Assembly (NCBI RefSeq): GCF_003315035.1 | Contig: NZ_QNRE01000002.1 | Coordinates: forward strand, 248,001-312,000 | Length of the DNA stretch: 64,000 nucleotides | Reading direction: 5' to 3' | From: Nocardia puris | GTDB taxonomy: Bacteria > Actinomycetota > Actinomycetes > Mycobacteriales > Mycobacteriaceae | Shown: positions 33,725 through 42,510 of the stretch, piece by piece | Position numbering within the stretch: position 1 is the stretch's first letter | How the letters are laid out: every line of letters begins with the position of its first letter | Notes under the pieces: generated by a model | What the model saw: the letters and a program-made list of their open reading frames with translations, nothing else | Database searches by the model: none | Told to the model about the DNA's origin: nothing | Made by a program: the position numbers and the translations under genes

Positions 33725-35170
33725 CTACCAGGGGGACGGGCGGTAGTCCTTCAGGAAGACGCCGTAGAGATCGTTGCCGTCCTCGCCTTGCACGATCGGG
33801 TCGTAGACGCGGGCGGCGCCGTCGACCAGGTCCAGCGGGGCGTGGAAACCCTCTTCGGCCAGGCGGACTTTCGTGTAGTGCGGGCGTTCGTCGGTGATCC
33901 ACCCGGTGTCCACGGCGGTCATGAGGATGCCGTCGGTGTCGAACATCTCCTTGGCGGAGGTGCGGGTGAGCATGTTCAGCGCGGCCTTGGCCATATTGGT
34001 GTGCGGGTGGCCCGCCCCCTTGTAGGCGCGGCTGAACTGTCCCTCCATCGCCGACACGTTGACGATGTACTTGCGCCGGGCCTGCGCGGCCGCCATGGCC
34101 GGGCGCAACCGCGACACCAGGATGAACGGCGCCACCGAATTGCACAGCTGCACCTCGAGCAGCTCGGTCGGATCGACCTCGCCGACCGTCTGCACCCAGC
34201 TGTTGGTGTGCGCCAGATCGGGCACCAGACCGCCCGCGTCGATCGCGACACCGCGCGAAATGCGTTCGGGTGTGGCCGATCCCGCGACCAATGCCAGCTC
34301 CGCGACATCGGCCGCGGTGAGCGAGGGCGTCAGCGAGGCGGTGAGCGCGGTGGGGTGCTGCTGCATGGTCTTGCCGAACGTCACCACATCGGGCAGCGCG
34401 CCCGCGGGCAGCGGCGCGGACTCCGCCTCCACCAGCGCGCTGTAGGCGCCCGCCGAGCGGCGGACGGTCTGCGCGGCGTTATTGATGAGGATGTCGAGCG
34501 GGCCGTGGGCGGCGACGTCGTCGGCCAGCGCCACCACCTGGGCCGGATCGCGCAGATCGATGCCGACGATACGCAGCCGATGCAGCCAGTCGGCGCTGTC
34601 CTCCATCGCGCTGAACCGGCGGATCGCGTCGTTCGGGAAGCGGGTGGTGAGGGTGGTGTGCGCGCCGTCGCGCAGCAGGCGCAGCGCGATGTACATGCCG
34701 ATCTTGGCGCGCCCGCCGGTGAGCAGCGCGCGGCGGCCGGTGAGGTCGGTGCGCGCGTCGCGTTTGGCGTGGCTGCTCGCCGCGCACTCGGGGCACAGCT
34801 GGTGGTAGAACGCGTCCACCCGGGTGTAGCGCTGCTTGCAGATGTAGCAGGGCCGCGCCCGGATCAGCGTGCCCGCGCTCGCGCCCTCGGCCGACGAGGA
34901 GATCGGGATGCCCGCGGTCTCGTCGTCGATGCGCGTGGGGGAGCCGGTGGCGGTGGCGGCGACCACGGCGCGGTCGGCCGAGGCCACGCGGTCGCGGGCC
35001 TCCACGCGGCGGCGCTGCTTGAGCTTCTTGAACATGTGCCCGACGGCGCGCTGCACGGCCACCGAATCGGGGTGTTCCTTGTCCAGCCGGCCTGCCTGGT
35101 CGAGGACCCGCAGACAGGTGGCCAGCTCGTCGGGGTCGATACTGCTCTCGGCCATCGGGTGCGGCGACAT
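33725..35170 (-). CDS. Short-chain dehydrogenase with N-terminal zinc ribbon, 481 aa
   Basis: An unusual fusion. Residues 1-100 are charged and helical. A zinc-ribbon-like CYICKQRYTRVDAFYHQLC-x2-C knuckle follows (about 108-130). An SDR Rossmann domain then runs to the end: GRRALLTGGRAKIGMYIALRLL is the nucleotide motif, DILINNAA the NNAG-like motif, and YIVNVSAMEG with YKGAGHPHTNMAKAAL supplies Ser and Tyr/Lys-like positions, somewhat shifted from a classical YxxxK. Such proteins occur across actinobacteria. Oxidoreductase activity is plausible but unproven; the ribbon may bind nucleic acid or a protein. The start may be 35155 instead. Confidence 0.84.
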   Translation of the reverse strand: MSPHPMAESSIDPDELATCLRVLDQAGRLDKEHPDSVAVQRAVGHMFKKLKQRRRVEARDRVASADRAVVAATATGSPTRIDDETAGIPISSSAEGASAGTLIRARPCYICKQRYTRVDAFYHQLCPECAASSHAKRDARTDLTGRRALLTGGRAKIGMYIALRLLRDGAHTTLTTRFPNDAIRRFSAMEDSADWLHRLRIVGIDLRDPAQVVALADDVAAHGPLDILINNAAQTVRRSAGAYSALVEAESAPLPAGALPDVVTFGKTMQQHPTALTASLTPSLTAADVAELALVAGSATPERISRGVAIDAGGLVPDLAHTNSWVQTVGEVDPTELLEVQLCNSVAPFILVSRLRPAMAAAQARRKYIVNVSAMEGQFSRAYKGAGHPHTNMAKAALNMLTRTSAKEMFDTDGILMTAVDTGWITDERPHYTKVRLAEEGFHAPLDLVDGAARVYDPIVQGEDGNDLYGVFLKDYRPSPW

Positions 35171-35238
35171 CCTTCGTGAACTGGGCGATCGAACGACCCA
35201 TTGTCGCAAACGCGCGCCGGGCGGTTGCCGCCCGGTCG

Positions 35239-36621
35239 CTACCCGCGCACGTTCGCCATCGTCTGTTTCGCCGTCTCCTTCAGCATCTCGGCGACCTCGG
35301 TGGCCGAGGGGACCTTCGCCGAGCGGCTCGAGTCCGTCACGTACTGCGACCAGCTGATGTGGTAGGTCACCCAGCCGTCGCGCACCGCGAGCGAGACGTC
35401 GGCGGCGGGGTCGTCGGACGCGGGCTTGTCGGTGATCAGGAACGCCACATCGCCGAGCCCGCTCACCTTGTCGACGGTGGCGTCCTTGCCGTACTCGGAC
35501 TGCTGCCACGTCTCGTAGGTGGCGGTGAACTCGGGTCCGGGGTCGGTGCTCTTGTGCACGGTCAGGCTGGTGTAGATCGCCGCGTACTCGTACTTCTCGG
35601 TGGAGCCGGGCACCTCGAAGCGGATGGTGCAGCCCATCTCGTCGATCACGGCGTGCTTGCGGACCTCGCTCTTCGGGTACTTGTTCCCGGACGAGTCGGT
35701 GGTCGCCTTCTTGAATCCGTCGTCGGTGAACGAAGACGTGTCGGTCTCCGCGCACAGATCGTCTACGGCCGAGTATCCACGCAGATCGGCGTCGGCACTC
35801 GCGCCGCCGTTCCCGCCGGACCCGCCGAACGCGAACACGCCGACCGCCCACACGGCCGAGGTGACCGCAGCCGCGCCGACGGCCCACAACCAGCCTTTGC
35901 CGCCGCCACCCGACGACGCGGGCGCACCGGGACCGAACGGCGGCTGGCCGCCCGGACCCTGCGGGGCGAACTGCTGACCGGCGGGACCCTGGGGCTGGCC
36001 GAACGACTGCTGGCCCGCAGGAGGAAAGCCGGGTTGGGGGCCGTAGCCGGACTGCGCCGGCTGTGGGGGCTGCCCGGCCTGCGGAGCGCCTGGCTGCGCG
36101 TACGCGGACGGCCCGCCCGGCGGGCCCGGTTGCGCGTAACCGGCGAACCCGGAACCCGCGCCGGGCTGAGCGCCCGGCCCGAAACCGGGCTGCCCGGCCG
36201 CTGCGAATCCCGGCTGCGCCCCAGGTCCGTCCACCGGGAAACCGGGACCCTGTCCGGACTGCGGCGGCTGCCCGTAACTCTCTTGCGCCGGAACAGGATT
36301 CGGCGCACTCCCGTACCCGGGACCACCGGCGTTGAACGGAACCCCGGCGGTCGGCTGCCCCGGCGAGGACGCCTGCCCGGGGAGATCCAGCGCCGAATTA
36401 CCCGCCGGCTGGCCGGCCTGCGGAAGGCTCGGCTGCGACGGCGCGCCGAACCCGCCCGGCTGCCCGAGCACGGTGGGATCGGCGGGCGCCACGGGTGTCT
36501 GCGCGCCCAGCACGGTCGGATCCGTCGCCGGATACGGCGGCGCGGGATGCTGCTGATTCGACTGATTCGTCCACCAGTCGTCGGCGGACGGACGCGGCTG
36601 ATTCTCCCCCGGTGTTGTCAT
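35239..36621 (-). CDS. Pro/Gly/Gln-rich single-pass membrane protein, 460 aa
   Basis: Residues 1-235 are low-complexity, made of Pro, Gly, Gln and Ala with repeated QPG, GPGAQPG and YAQPG units, including two copies of ATDPTVLG/PADPTVLG. One membrane helix (WLWAVGAAAVTSAVWAVGVF, about 245-265) leads to an extracytoplasmic domain of about 190 residues with two Cys (LCAE and MGCTI) that may pair. The exposed domain looks like the DUF3558-type lipoprotein-like sensor folds of mycobacteria, but I am not sure. It starts 12 bases after the helical-repeat gene and is probably the last or next-to-last gene of that operon. Confidence 0.82.
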   Translation of the reverse strand: MTTPGENQPRPSADDWWTNQSNQQHPAPPYPATDPTVLGAQTPVAPADPTVLGQPGGFGAPSQPSLPQAGQPAGNSALDLPGQASSPGQPTAGVPFNAGGPGYGSAPNPVPAQESYGQPPQSGQGPGFPVDGPGAQPGFAAAGQPGFGPGAQPGAGSGFAGYAQPGPPGGPSAYAQPGAPQAGQPPQPAQSGYGPQPGFPPAGQQSFGQPQGPAGQQFAPQGPGGQPPFGPGAPASSGGGGKGWLWAVGAAAVTSAVWAVGVFAFGGSGGNGGASADADLRGYSAVDDLCAETDTSSFTDDGFKKATTDSSGNKYPKSEVRKHAVIDEMGCTIRFEVPGSTEKYEYAAIYTSLTVHKSTDPGPEFTATYETWQQSEYGKDATVDKVSGLGDVAFLITDKPASDDPAADVSLAVRDGWVTYHISWSQYVTDSSRSAKVPSATEVAEMLKETAKQTMANVRG

Positions 36622-36633
36622 GGCGGCAAAATA

Positions 36634-38169
36634 TCACGCCGCCCCGACGGCGTCCGCCGGGCGCAGCCCGGCGGCGGTCTCGGGATGTCCGCACGCATCG
36701 GCACGATCGGCGAGGCGGGCGCGCAGGACGGGTGGGATCTCCTCGCGCACCTCCACCAGCGCGTCCCACACCACGGGCGCGGTGTCCGCGGTGAGGGCGG
36801 CGAGGAATTCGTCCAGATCGTCCAGGCCGTCGAGGATGTCGAGGACGCGGGCGCGCCCGTCGGCGTCCTGGGCGAGCGCGACGGCGACCAGCGTGTCGAT
36901 GTGTTCGCTCGCCGCCGCGGCCCGGATGGCGGCCAGCAGCTGCCCGCGGGTCAGCTCTCCCAGGCAGGAGGCCAGAATGCGCTGCGCCGCTTCGGGTAAC
37001 GCGCCCACCAGCGCGAAACCCTGCCCCCACAGGTCGTGTTCGGCGATCACCCCGAGGACGGTCCGTAGCACGGGCCGTTCGTGCAGCACGGGCAGCGCCG
37101 CGACGCGCGCCCGATCACCGGCGTCCATGGCCAGCGCGATCGGCAGCATGGCCGCCCACAGCCCCGCCTCGTCGGCCCGGCGGACCAGGTCGGCGAGTTC
37201 GCCGTCCGGTTTCGCCGCGAGCCGCGCGGCCAGGAAGGCGCGCTGCTCGTCGTCGAGATGTTCGGCCAGGGGCAGCAATTCGAGCCAGAGCCCGCCGTCC
37301 AGCGCGGCGTCCATGACGGCGCCCAGCGCGGCCGGATCGTGCACGCCGGGCCGAGCGGCCAAGGCGCACAACCCGTCCGGGCTCATCCCGGCCGTCACGG
37401 GCAGCAGCGTGGCCCACGCGTCGAGGGCGTGGACGGCGGCGAGCAGACCGTCGAGGACCTCGGGCCCGAGCCCGGCGGCGATATCGCCGATCCGGGCCCG
37501 GTTGGCGGGCGAGACGGTGTCGAGCAGGTCGATCGCCTCGGCCCACAGCCCGTGGTCGGCGGCCGCGCGCACGAGGCCGGGGATTCGGTCGGCGACGAGG
37601 TCCACCAGCCGGTCGGTGCCGGACTTGTCCTCGAGCAGGAACCCGACGCGCAGCAGATCGGTGTCCTCGGCGAGCGGCAGCGCCGCGCGCAGCACCTGCT
37701 CCGGCACCGCGCCGACGAAACGGCTGAGCGTGACGTGATCGCCCGCGCGGATCAGCACCCGCGCCACCTCGGCGGCCAGCGACGCGGGCACCGCGGCCAG
37801 CAGCGGTCCGGTGCGGCGCGGATCCAGTTGCGCGGCGGCGGCACCGAGGAACGGCGCGGGCAGCGCCCGCGCGATCGCCACCGCGCGCTCCGGCTCGACC
37901 GACCCCGCGACGGCCGCGCACAGCACCGGTCCGAACGCCCGCTCGGCGGCCTTCGCGCTGATCGCGGTCGGCACGAGTGCCGAGGCGGCGGCGACGCGTT
38001 GCAGGCGTTTCGAATCCCGGTCGAAGAGCAGATCGGTGGCGCGCTCCCGGAAGGCGCGCAGGGCCTCGGGGGAGAGCGCACTCAGGAAGTCGAGCGCGGA
38101 TTCGTCCGGAATCTCCAGCAGCCGAGCGAGTTTCGTGATCTCGGCGCGCGTGAGCAGGTGGGTGGTCAC
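36634..38169 (-). CDS. Helical-repeat protein, 511 aa
   Basis: No known enzyme motif. The protein is almost entirely alpha-helical and built from about 12 repeats of 35-40 residues with a pattern like DHGLWAEAIDLLDTVSPANRARI and EAGLWAAMLPIALAMDAGDRARV, close to HEAT or MgtE-N-like repeats. It is soluble and acidic. The GTG overlaps the stop of the preceding small gene (GTGA), so they are coupled. It is likely a scaffold or binding protein within the hydrolase operon. Conserved in Nocardia/Rhodococcus-type genomes as far as I can judge. Confidence 0.84.
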   Translation of the reverse strand: MTTHLLTRAEITKLARLLEIPDESALDFLSALSPEALRAFRERATDLLFDRDSKRLQRVAAASALVPTAISAKAAERAFGPVLCAAVAGSVEPERAVAIARALPAPFLGAAAAQLDPRRTGPLLAAVPASLAAEVARVLIRAGDHVTLSRFVGAVPEQVLRAALPLAEDTDLLRVGFLLEDKSGTDRLVDLVADRIPGLVRAAADHGLWAEAIDLLDTVSPANRARIGDIAAGLGPEVLDGLLAAVHALDAWATLLPVTAGMSPDGLCALAARPGVHDPAALGAVMDAALDGGLWLELLPLAEHLDDEQRAFLAARLAAKPDGELADLVRRADEAGLWAAMLPIALAMDAGDRARVAALPVLHERPVLRTVLGVIAEHDLWGQGFALVGALPEAAQRILASCLGELTRGQLLAAIRAAAASEHIDTLVAVALAQDADGRARVLDILDGLDDLDEFLAALTADTAPVVWDALVEVREEIPPVLRARLADRADACGHPETAAGLRPADAVGAA

Positions 38170-38405
38170 AGGCCGAGCACCTTCTTCACGGCCGGGCGCA
38201 GGAGCCGGGGGATCAGGCCCAGCGACGATTCCACGGCCGCGCCGAGCCGTTCGGCGCGGCCGTGGAGAGCGGTGCGCAGCAACCGGTCCAACTCGGCCAG
38301 GTCGGCCTCGGGGAGCGCGGTGAACTCCTCGGGCAGGGGCGCGCCGAGCGTGCGGCTCAGCGTGGTGGCGGCGTCGGACATGGGCGCTCTGTCTCGGTCG
38401 GTCAT
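38166..38405 (-). CDS. Small helical protein, 79 aa
   Basis: A short protein beginning MTDRDRAPMSDAATTLSRTL that has an acidic middle (LPEADLAELDRLL) and a basic hydrophobic end (LLRPAVKKVLGL). It overlaps its neighbours at both ends by four bases (ATGA with the hydrolase stop, GTGA with the helical-repeat start), which supports it as real and cotranslated. The start could be the internal ATG at 38381. Function unknown; it may bind the helical-repeat protein. Confidence 0.75.
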   Translation of the reverse strand: MTDRDRAPMSDAATTLSRTLGAPLPEEFTALPEADLAELDRLLRTALHGRAERLGAAVESSLGLIPRLLRPAVKKVLGL

Positions 38406-39337
38406 CCGCGCGGGATGCTGGGGTCGGTGGCGGCCAGGTCCTCGGCGAAGTTCGCCAGCGCCTCGGCCACCAGCAGCGGTTCGGTCACCGGCAGCCAGTG
38501 GTCGCCGGGGACGGCGCAGCGCCACAGCCGGTCCACCCAGCGGCCGCTGCCGTAGTAGAGGAACGGCGGCACCAGCACGTCGGTGGTATCGACCAGCAAC
38601 TGCACGGGCACGGCGGTGGTGCGCGGACGCGGGCGCAGCAGTCTGCGCGGCAGGTTGGCTGCGGCGATGCGCGCGCCGGTGCGCAGGTCACGGCGCCAGG
38701 TGGGCGCGCACGCGGCGCGGGCGGGCGCGATGCCGCCGAGTCGTTCGATCAGCAGCGTGCGCACGCGCGGCGGGTAGACGACGCGTCCGGCGGCGGTGCG
38801 CACGGATTCGGCGCTGTGGCGCAAGAACTTCCGATCTGTCACGAGTCGCGCGAGCAGCCGCGGGCGCAGCGCCAGCTCGCGCAGTTGCGCGCCGAGGTGG
38901 TCGAGGTTGGGACCGGAGATCGCTGTGAACGACGCGATCCTGGTGTTGGCCCGCGGATCGCTCAGCGCCTCCCACACCTGGGTCGCGCCCCAGGCGTGCC
39001 CGCAGATGTGCGCGGGAGTGTGTGGGCTGACGGCGTCGAGCACGGTGAACAGATCGTCGGCCAGGCTCTCGAGGCGCAGGTCCGCGGTGGCGCGCACCCG
39101 GGAGCCGCCGTGACCGCGCACGTCGTAGGCGATCACGCGGAAGCCGTCGGCCAGCAGCACGGCCACCTCGGCCCACGCCCGGTGGGTGTCGGTGAGTCCG
39201 TGCACCAGCACGAACGGCGGCGCGGCGGGCTCGCCCCACTCGTAGACGGCCAGATCGCCGCCGGGGCCCGCGACGCGGCGGCTGCGGACCGGCCTGCGCG
39301 CGCCGGCGGAGTCGGTGGTGTCGGAGGAATCGGTCAT
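38402..39337 (-). CDS. Alpha/beta hydrolase-fold protein lacking the nucleophile, 311 aa
   Basis: An epoxide-hydrolase/haloperoxidase-like fold. The oxyanion-region motif is FVLVHGLTDTHRAW, then VIAYDVRGHGGS. The elbow that should read GHDWG or GHSMG is CGHAWGAT: Ala stands at the nucleophile position. The acid (DTTDVLVP) and the histidine (PGDHWLP) remain. Hydrolysis by the usual mechanism therefore looks impossible, and a binding or non-hydrolytic role is suggested. First gene of a leftward operon and divergent from a TetR gene, with inverted-repeat operators between them. Confidence 0.86.
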   Translation of the reverse strand: MTDSSDTTDSAGARRPVRSRRVAGPGGDLAVYEWGEPAAPPFVLVHGLTDTHRAWAEVAVLLADGFRVIAYDVRGHGGSRVRATADLRLESLADDLFTVLDAVSPHTPAHICGHAWGATQVWEALSDPRANTRIASFTAISGPNLDHLGAQLRELALRPRLLARLVTDRKFLRHSAESVRTAAGRVVYPPRVRTLLIERLGGIAPARAACAPTWRRDLRTGARIAAANLPRRLLRPRPRTTAVPVQLLVDTTDVLVPPFLYYGSGRWVDRLWRCAVPGDHWLPVTEPLLVAEALANFAEDLAATDPSIPRG

Positions 39338-39382
39338 CTGCTCGCCTCGGTCGGTCCCTGGCTGATCGGAGGTACCCGGATC

Positions 39383-39416
39383 GTACTGTCGGTACGTTCA
39401 ACGATACTGACAGTAC
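39383..39416. promoter_or_regulatory. Inverted-repeat operator in front of hydrolase operon
   Basis: GTACTGTC (39383-39390) is repeated inverted as GACAGTAC (39409-39416), with further GTAC/ATAC half-sites between. It lies 46-79 bases upstream of the hydrolase start and within the intergenic region shared with the TetR gene. Confidence 0.62.
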
Positions 39417-39506
39417 GTCACGCCGCTGGCAATGGTCCGGCCGTCTCGGACAGGTATGAACTGAGTCACCCTCCGTGACATTTGCCGCCGATCGACGGCA
39501 GTGACC

Positions 39507-39519
39507 GTACCGCCGGTAC
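39507..39519. promoter_or_regulatory. Perfect palindrome just before the tetR start
   Basis: GTACCGCCGGTAC ends five bases before the ATG at 39524. It shares the GTAC ends of the distal operator, suggesting autorepression by the TetR protein. Confidence 0.62.
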
Positions 39520-39523
39520 ATGT

Positions 39524-40231
39524 ATGCTCTCCGGCGTGGCCCGCACCAATGTCCGCCCCGCGCGCACGACGATCACCCGCGAGGAGATCGTCGACGCCGC
39601 GATCCGGGTGATCGACCGCGACGGTCCCCGCCCGAGCATGGACGACATCGCCCGCGAGGCGCGCATCACCAAACCCCGCCTGTACCGGCAGTTCGCCGAC
39701 AAGGCCGACCTCTACACCGAGATCGGCGACCGGATGGCGCGCTCGGCGGCCGCCGCCGCGGGCAACGACCTCACGCTGGTCCTGCAACCGCCGCGTGCCG
39801 CGCTGCACCGCGTGCTGACCGGATACGCCGACAGTATCCTGGCGCACCCCAACGTCTTTCGCTTCCTGGGGCAGGCGCAGGTCAGCCAGCAGGCCGACGG
39901 TTCGGTATTGCAGTTCGATCTGGGCCGCGCCGCCGCCGGACGTTTCGCCAAGCAAGCGCGCGCGATCGTCGACGCGCTGCCCATCGAGGCCGACGGCATC
40001 GACTACCTGGCGCGCGCCGTGGTCGGCGTGGTCGTGGCGGTCACCGATCTGTGGCTGGGGGACTCGGGCCGGCCCGATCCGGAACGCACCGCCGAATTCG
40101 TCGACCAGGCCACCGAATTCGTGTGGGGGCTGATCGACGGATTCCTGCGCCGCCAGGGGATCGACGCCGATCCGGACACGCCCATCTTCACCACGCTCGC
40201 GGCCGTCGAGGCCGACCGCCCCGCCGACTGA
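39524..40231 (+). CDS. TetR-family repressor, 235 aa
   Basis: The helix-turn-helix (about residues 20-65) is RPSMDDIAREARITKPRLYRQFADKADLY. The C-terminal domain is of the generic TetR ligand type. It is divergent from the leftward hydrolase operon, with two GTAC-ended operators in the gap, so it probably controls that operon and itself. The ATG at 39524 sits on top of a palindrome; a GTG at 39536 is an alternative start. The ligand is unknown. Confidence 0.9.
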   Translation: MLSGVARTNVRPARTTITREEIVDAAIRVIDRDGPRPSMDDIAREARITKPRLYRQFADKADLYTEIGDRMARSAAAAAGNDLTLVLQPPRAALHRVLTGYADSILAHPNVFRFLGQAQVSQQADGSVLQFDLGRAAAGRFAKQARAIVDALPIEADGIDYLARAVVGVVVAVTDLWLGDSGRPDPERTAEFVDQATEFVWGLIDGFLRRQGIDADPDTPIFTTLAAVEADRPAD

Positions 40232-40352
40232 GCGCTCTCGTTCGCCCGATCGGGACACCGCCGGGCCCGCATTGTTGACATCGTGCCAATAGTGCTGGAC
40301 CCTGGTGCCACGGACCGGCGCCGAGGCCGGCCGGGAACGAAGGATCGGTGAC

Positions 40353-41498
40353 ATGGCGCGCGCGGCGTGGAGTGACGACGAGGTCGAGGCGGTACGCGAA
40401 CTCGCGAGGACCTTCTTCGAGAAGGAGGTGGTCCCGCACGAGGAGAAGTTCGTCGCGCAGGGCCACCCCGACCGCCCCCTGTACAACCGGGCCGGGGAGC
40501 TGGGGCTGCTCTGTGCGGCCATTCCCGCCGAATACGGCGGGGGCGGCGGCACTTTCGCCCACGAGGCGGCGATCATCGAGGAGCAGGCGTTCGCCGGCGA
40601 CGGCTCGCTCGGCATGTCGGTGCACAGCGCGATCATCGCGCCCTACCTCGCGGAGTTCGGCTCCGAGGAGCTCAAGCGCCGGGTGCTGCCCAAGGCCGCG
40701 TCGGGCGAGATGGTGCTCTCCATCGGCATGACCGAACCCGGCACCGGCTCGGACCTGCAGAACATCAAGACCCGCGCGGTGCGCGAGGGCGACGAGTACG
40801 TGATCACCGGCTCGAAGATCTTCATCACCAACGGCTGGCTCTGTGACGGCATCATCCTGGCCGTCAAGACCGACCCCACCAAGGGCGCGGCGGGCGTCTC
40901 GCTGATCTTCGCCGAGGTCTCCGACGACACCCCCGGCTTCACCCGCGGCCGCATCCTGAACAAGATCGGCGGCAAGGCCCAGGACACCGCCGAACTGTTC
41001 TTCGACGGGCTGCGCGTGCCCGCGTCGAATCTCCTCGGCGAGGCCGAGGGCCAGGGCTTCTACCAGATGATGCGGCTGCTGGCGCAGGAGCGGCTGGTCA
41101 CCGCCGTGATCGCCACCGCCATGATGGAGAAGGCGGTCGAGCTGACCGTCGACTACACCAAGGGCCGCGAGGCGTTCGGCAAACCGCTGTTCGCGATGCA
41201 GAACACCAAATTCGAGCTGGCCGAATGCGCCACGCTGGCCCAAGTGTGCCGCACCTTCCTCGACGACGCGATCGTCAAGCACCTGCGCGGCGAACTCGAC
41301 ATCCGCACCGCCGCCATGTCGAAGTACTGGATCACCGACCAGCTGGGTATCGTGGTGGATCGCTGCCTGCAACTGTTCGGCGGCTACGGCTACATGACGG
41401 AGTACCCGATTTCCCAGCTCTACACCGGTGCCCGCGTCCTGCGCATCCTCGCGGGCAGCAACGAGGTGATGAAGGATCTCATTGCGCGGTCTCTCTGA
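40353..41498 (+). CDS. Acyl-CoA dehydrogenase (FadE type), 381 aa
   Basis: FAD-dependent alpha,beta-dehydrogenation of an acyl-CoA, the first step of beta-oxidation or branched-chain acid breakdown. The signature SIGMTEPGTGSDLQNIKT (about 124-141) binds FAD and substrate. YVITGSKIFITNGW is conserved, and LFGGYGYMTEYPISQLY is the second family signature. LAGSNEVMKDLI near the end corresponds to the usual GTxEI site. The catalytic Glu position (near YG-x-GY) is consistent with the long-chain/LCAD-like subgroup. The last 17 bases overlap the next TetR gene. Confidence 0.93.
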   Translation: MARAAWSDDEVEAVRELARTFFEKEVVPHEEKFVAQGHPDRPLYNRAGELGLLCAAIPAEYGGGGGTFAHEAAIIEEQAFAGDGSLGMSVHSAIIAPYLAEFGSEELKRRVLPKAASGEMVLSIGMTEPGTGSDLQNIKTRAVREGDEYVITGSKIFITNGWLCDGIILAVKTDPTKGAAGVSLIFAEVSDDTPGFTRGRILNKIGGKAQDTAELFFDGLRVPASNLLGEAEGQGFYQMMRLLAQERLVTAVIATAMMEKAVELTVDYTKGREAFGKPLFAMQNTKFELAECATLAQVCRTFLDDAIVKHLRGELDIRTAAMSKYWITDQLGIVVDRCLQLFGGYGYMTEYPISQLYTGARVLRILAGSNEVMKDLIARSL

Positions 41499-42141
41499 CA
41501 CCCGACCCGAGAACGGGGCGGCGCCGTCCGACGGCTCGCCCCGCCGTCGTCGCCTGGAACCGGACGAACGGCGCGCCCAGATCCTGGCGTGCGCCATCGA
41601 TATGTTCGGCGAACGCCCGTACGCGGCGGTCTCCACGGCCGAGCTGGCGCAGCGCGCCGGGGTGGCGCGCGGTCTGATCAACCACTATTTCGGCAACAAG
41701 CGCGATCTCTACCTCGCGGTGGTGCGCCGCATGGTGACGCTGCCCAAGCTCGCCGATATGACCGTGCCCACGGGCACCGACCGCGAACGCGTCGACGCCA
41801 GCGTCGCCTGGCTGCTGGACACCATCGCCGAACACGGCAGCACCTGGGTGAAGGTCACCTCGCACGAAGGGGTCGGCGACGATCCGGAGGTGCAGCAGAT
41901 CCTGGACGAGGCCGATGACGCCGCCGCCGAGCGCACGCTGCTGATGATCGGGCTCGCCGGTTCCGCGCATCAAGCGGAGTTGCGCGCGATGGTCCGCGCC
42001 TACGGCGGCATGGTGAAAGTGGCCGGACGCGAATGGATCACCCGCGGCAACCTCACCCGTGAGCAGGTGCACGAGCTGCTGGCCGACGCCCTGCTGACGC
42101 TGGTCACCGAGACCATGCCGAAGGTCGGCCGGAAGCGCTGA
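41482..42141 (+). CDS. TetR-family regulator, 219 aa
   Basis: Starts at a TTG inside the end of the dehydrogenase gene. A basic tail SPRRRRLEPDERRAQIL leads into the helix-turn-helix VSTAELAQRAGVARGLINHYFGNKRDLYLAVVRRM (about residues 50-85). The C-terminal half resembles regulators of fatty-acid or steroid genes. Overlap with fadE implies cotranscription and likely feedback control of acyl-CoA breakdown. A later in-frame start is possible, but the basic residues before the HTH look native. Confidence 0.88.
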   Translation: MRGLSDTRPENGAAPSDGSPRRRRLEPDERRAQILACAIDMFGERPYAAVSTAELAQRAGVARGLINHYFGNKRDLYLAVVRRMVTLPKLADMTVPTGTDRERVDASVAWLLDTIAEHGSTWVKVTSHEGVGDDPEVQQILDEADDAAAERTLLMIGLAGSAHQAELRAMVRAYGGMVKVAGREWITRGNLTREQVHELLADALLTLVTETMPKVGRKR

Positions 42142-42147
42142 TCCCGG

Positions 42148-42507
42148 TCAGGCGGGCAGCTGCGGCGGGGTGTCCGACCGCACGGGTTCCATGCTGTAGC
42201 GCACGGTGCCCACGTGGCCGGGCGCGTGCCCGTGGCGGCCGTACTTGCGTTCGATCACTTCCTCGCGCCGGTGCTCGACGACCAGCGCGCCGATGCCGAG
42301 GATCCACAGTAGGGCGGTGACGACCGCCCCGACCTGCGCCCACCCGGTGAAGCCGTACCCGGCGGCGGTCAGGGTGCAGGCCATCGCGGCCACCCCGACG
42401 GCGCAGAGCACGATGCCGGGCATGTTGTAGTTATCTCCCAGCAGATCACCCGCTTGGGCGTGCCAGGGCCGGTCGTCCGCGGCCGGTGACTCGTTCTGTC
42501 CGAGCAT
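42148..42507 (-). CDS. Two-helix membrane protein, UsfY-like, 119 aa
   Basis: The middle third forms two membrane helices (MPGIVLCAVGVAAMACTLTAAG and VGAVVTALLWILGIGALVVEH), followed by a basic HRREEVIERKYGRHGH tail in the cytosol. The layout and short PGIVL start recall UsfY-type proteins of the mycobacterial SigF stress locus (weak, from memory). The ribosome site AGGAGGA lies just upstream; GTG at 42510 is an alternative start. It converges with the TetR gene. Confidence 0.75.
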   Translation of the reverse strand: MLGQNESPAADDRPWHAQAGDLLGDNYNMPGIVLCAVGVAAMACTLTAAGYGFTGWAQVGAVVTALLWILGIGALVVEHRREEVIERKYGRHGHAPGHVGTVRYSMEPVRSDTPPQLPA

Positions 42508-42510
42508 CAC

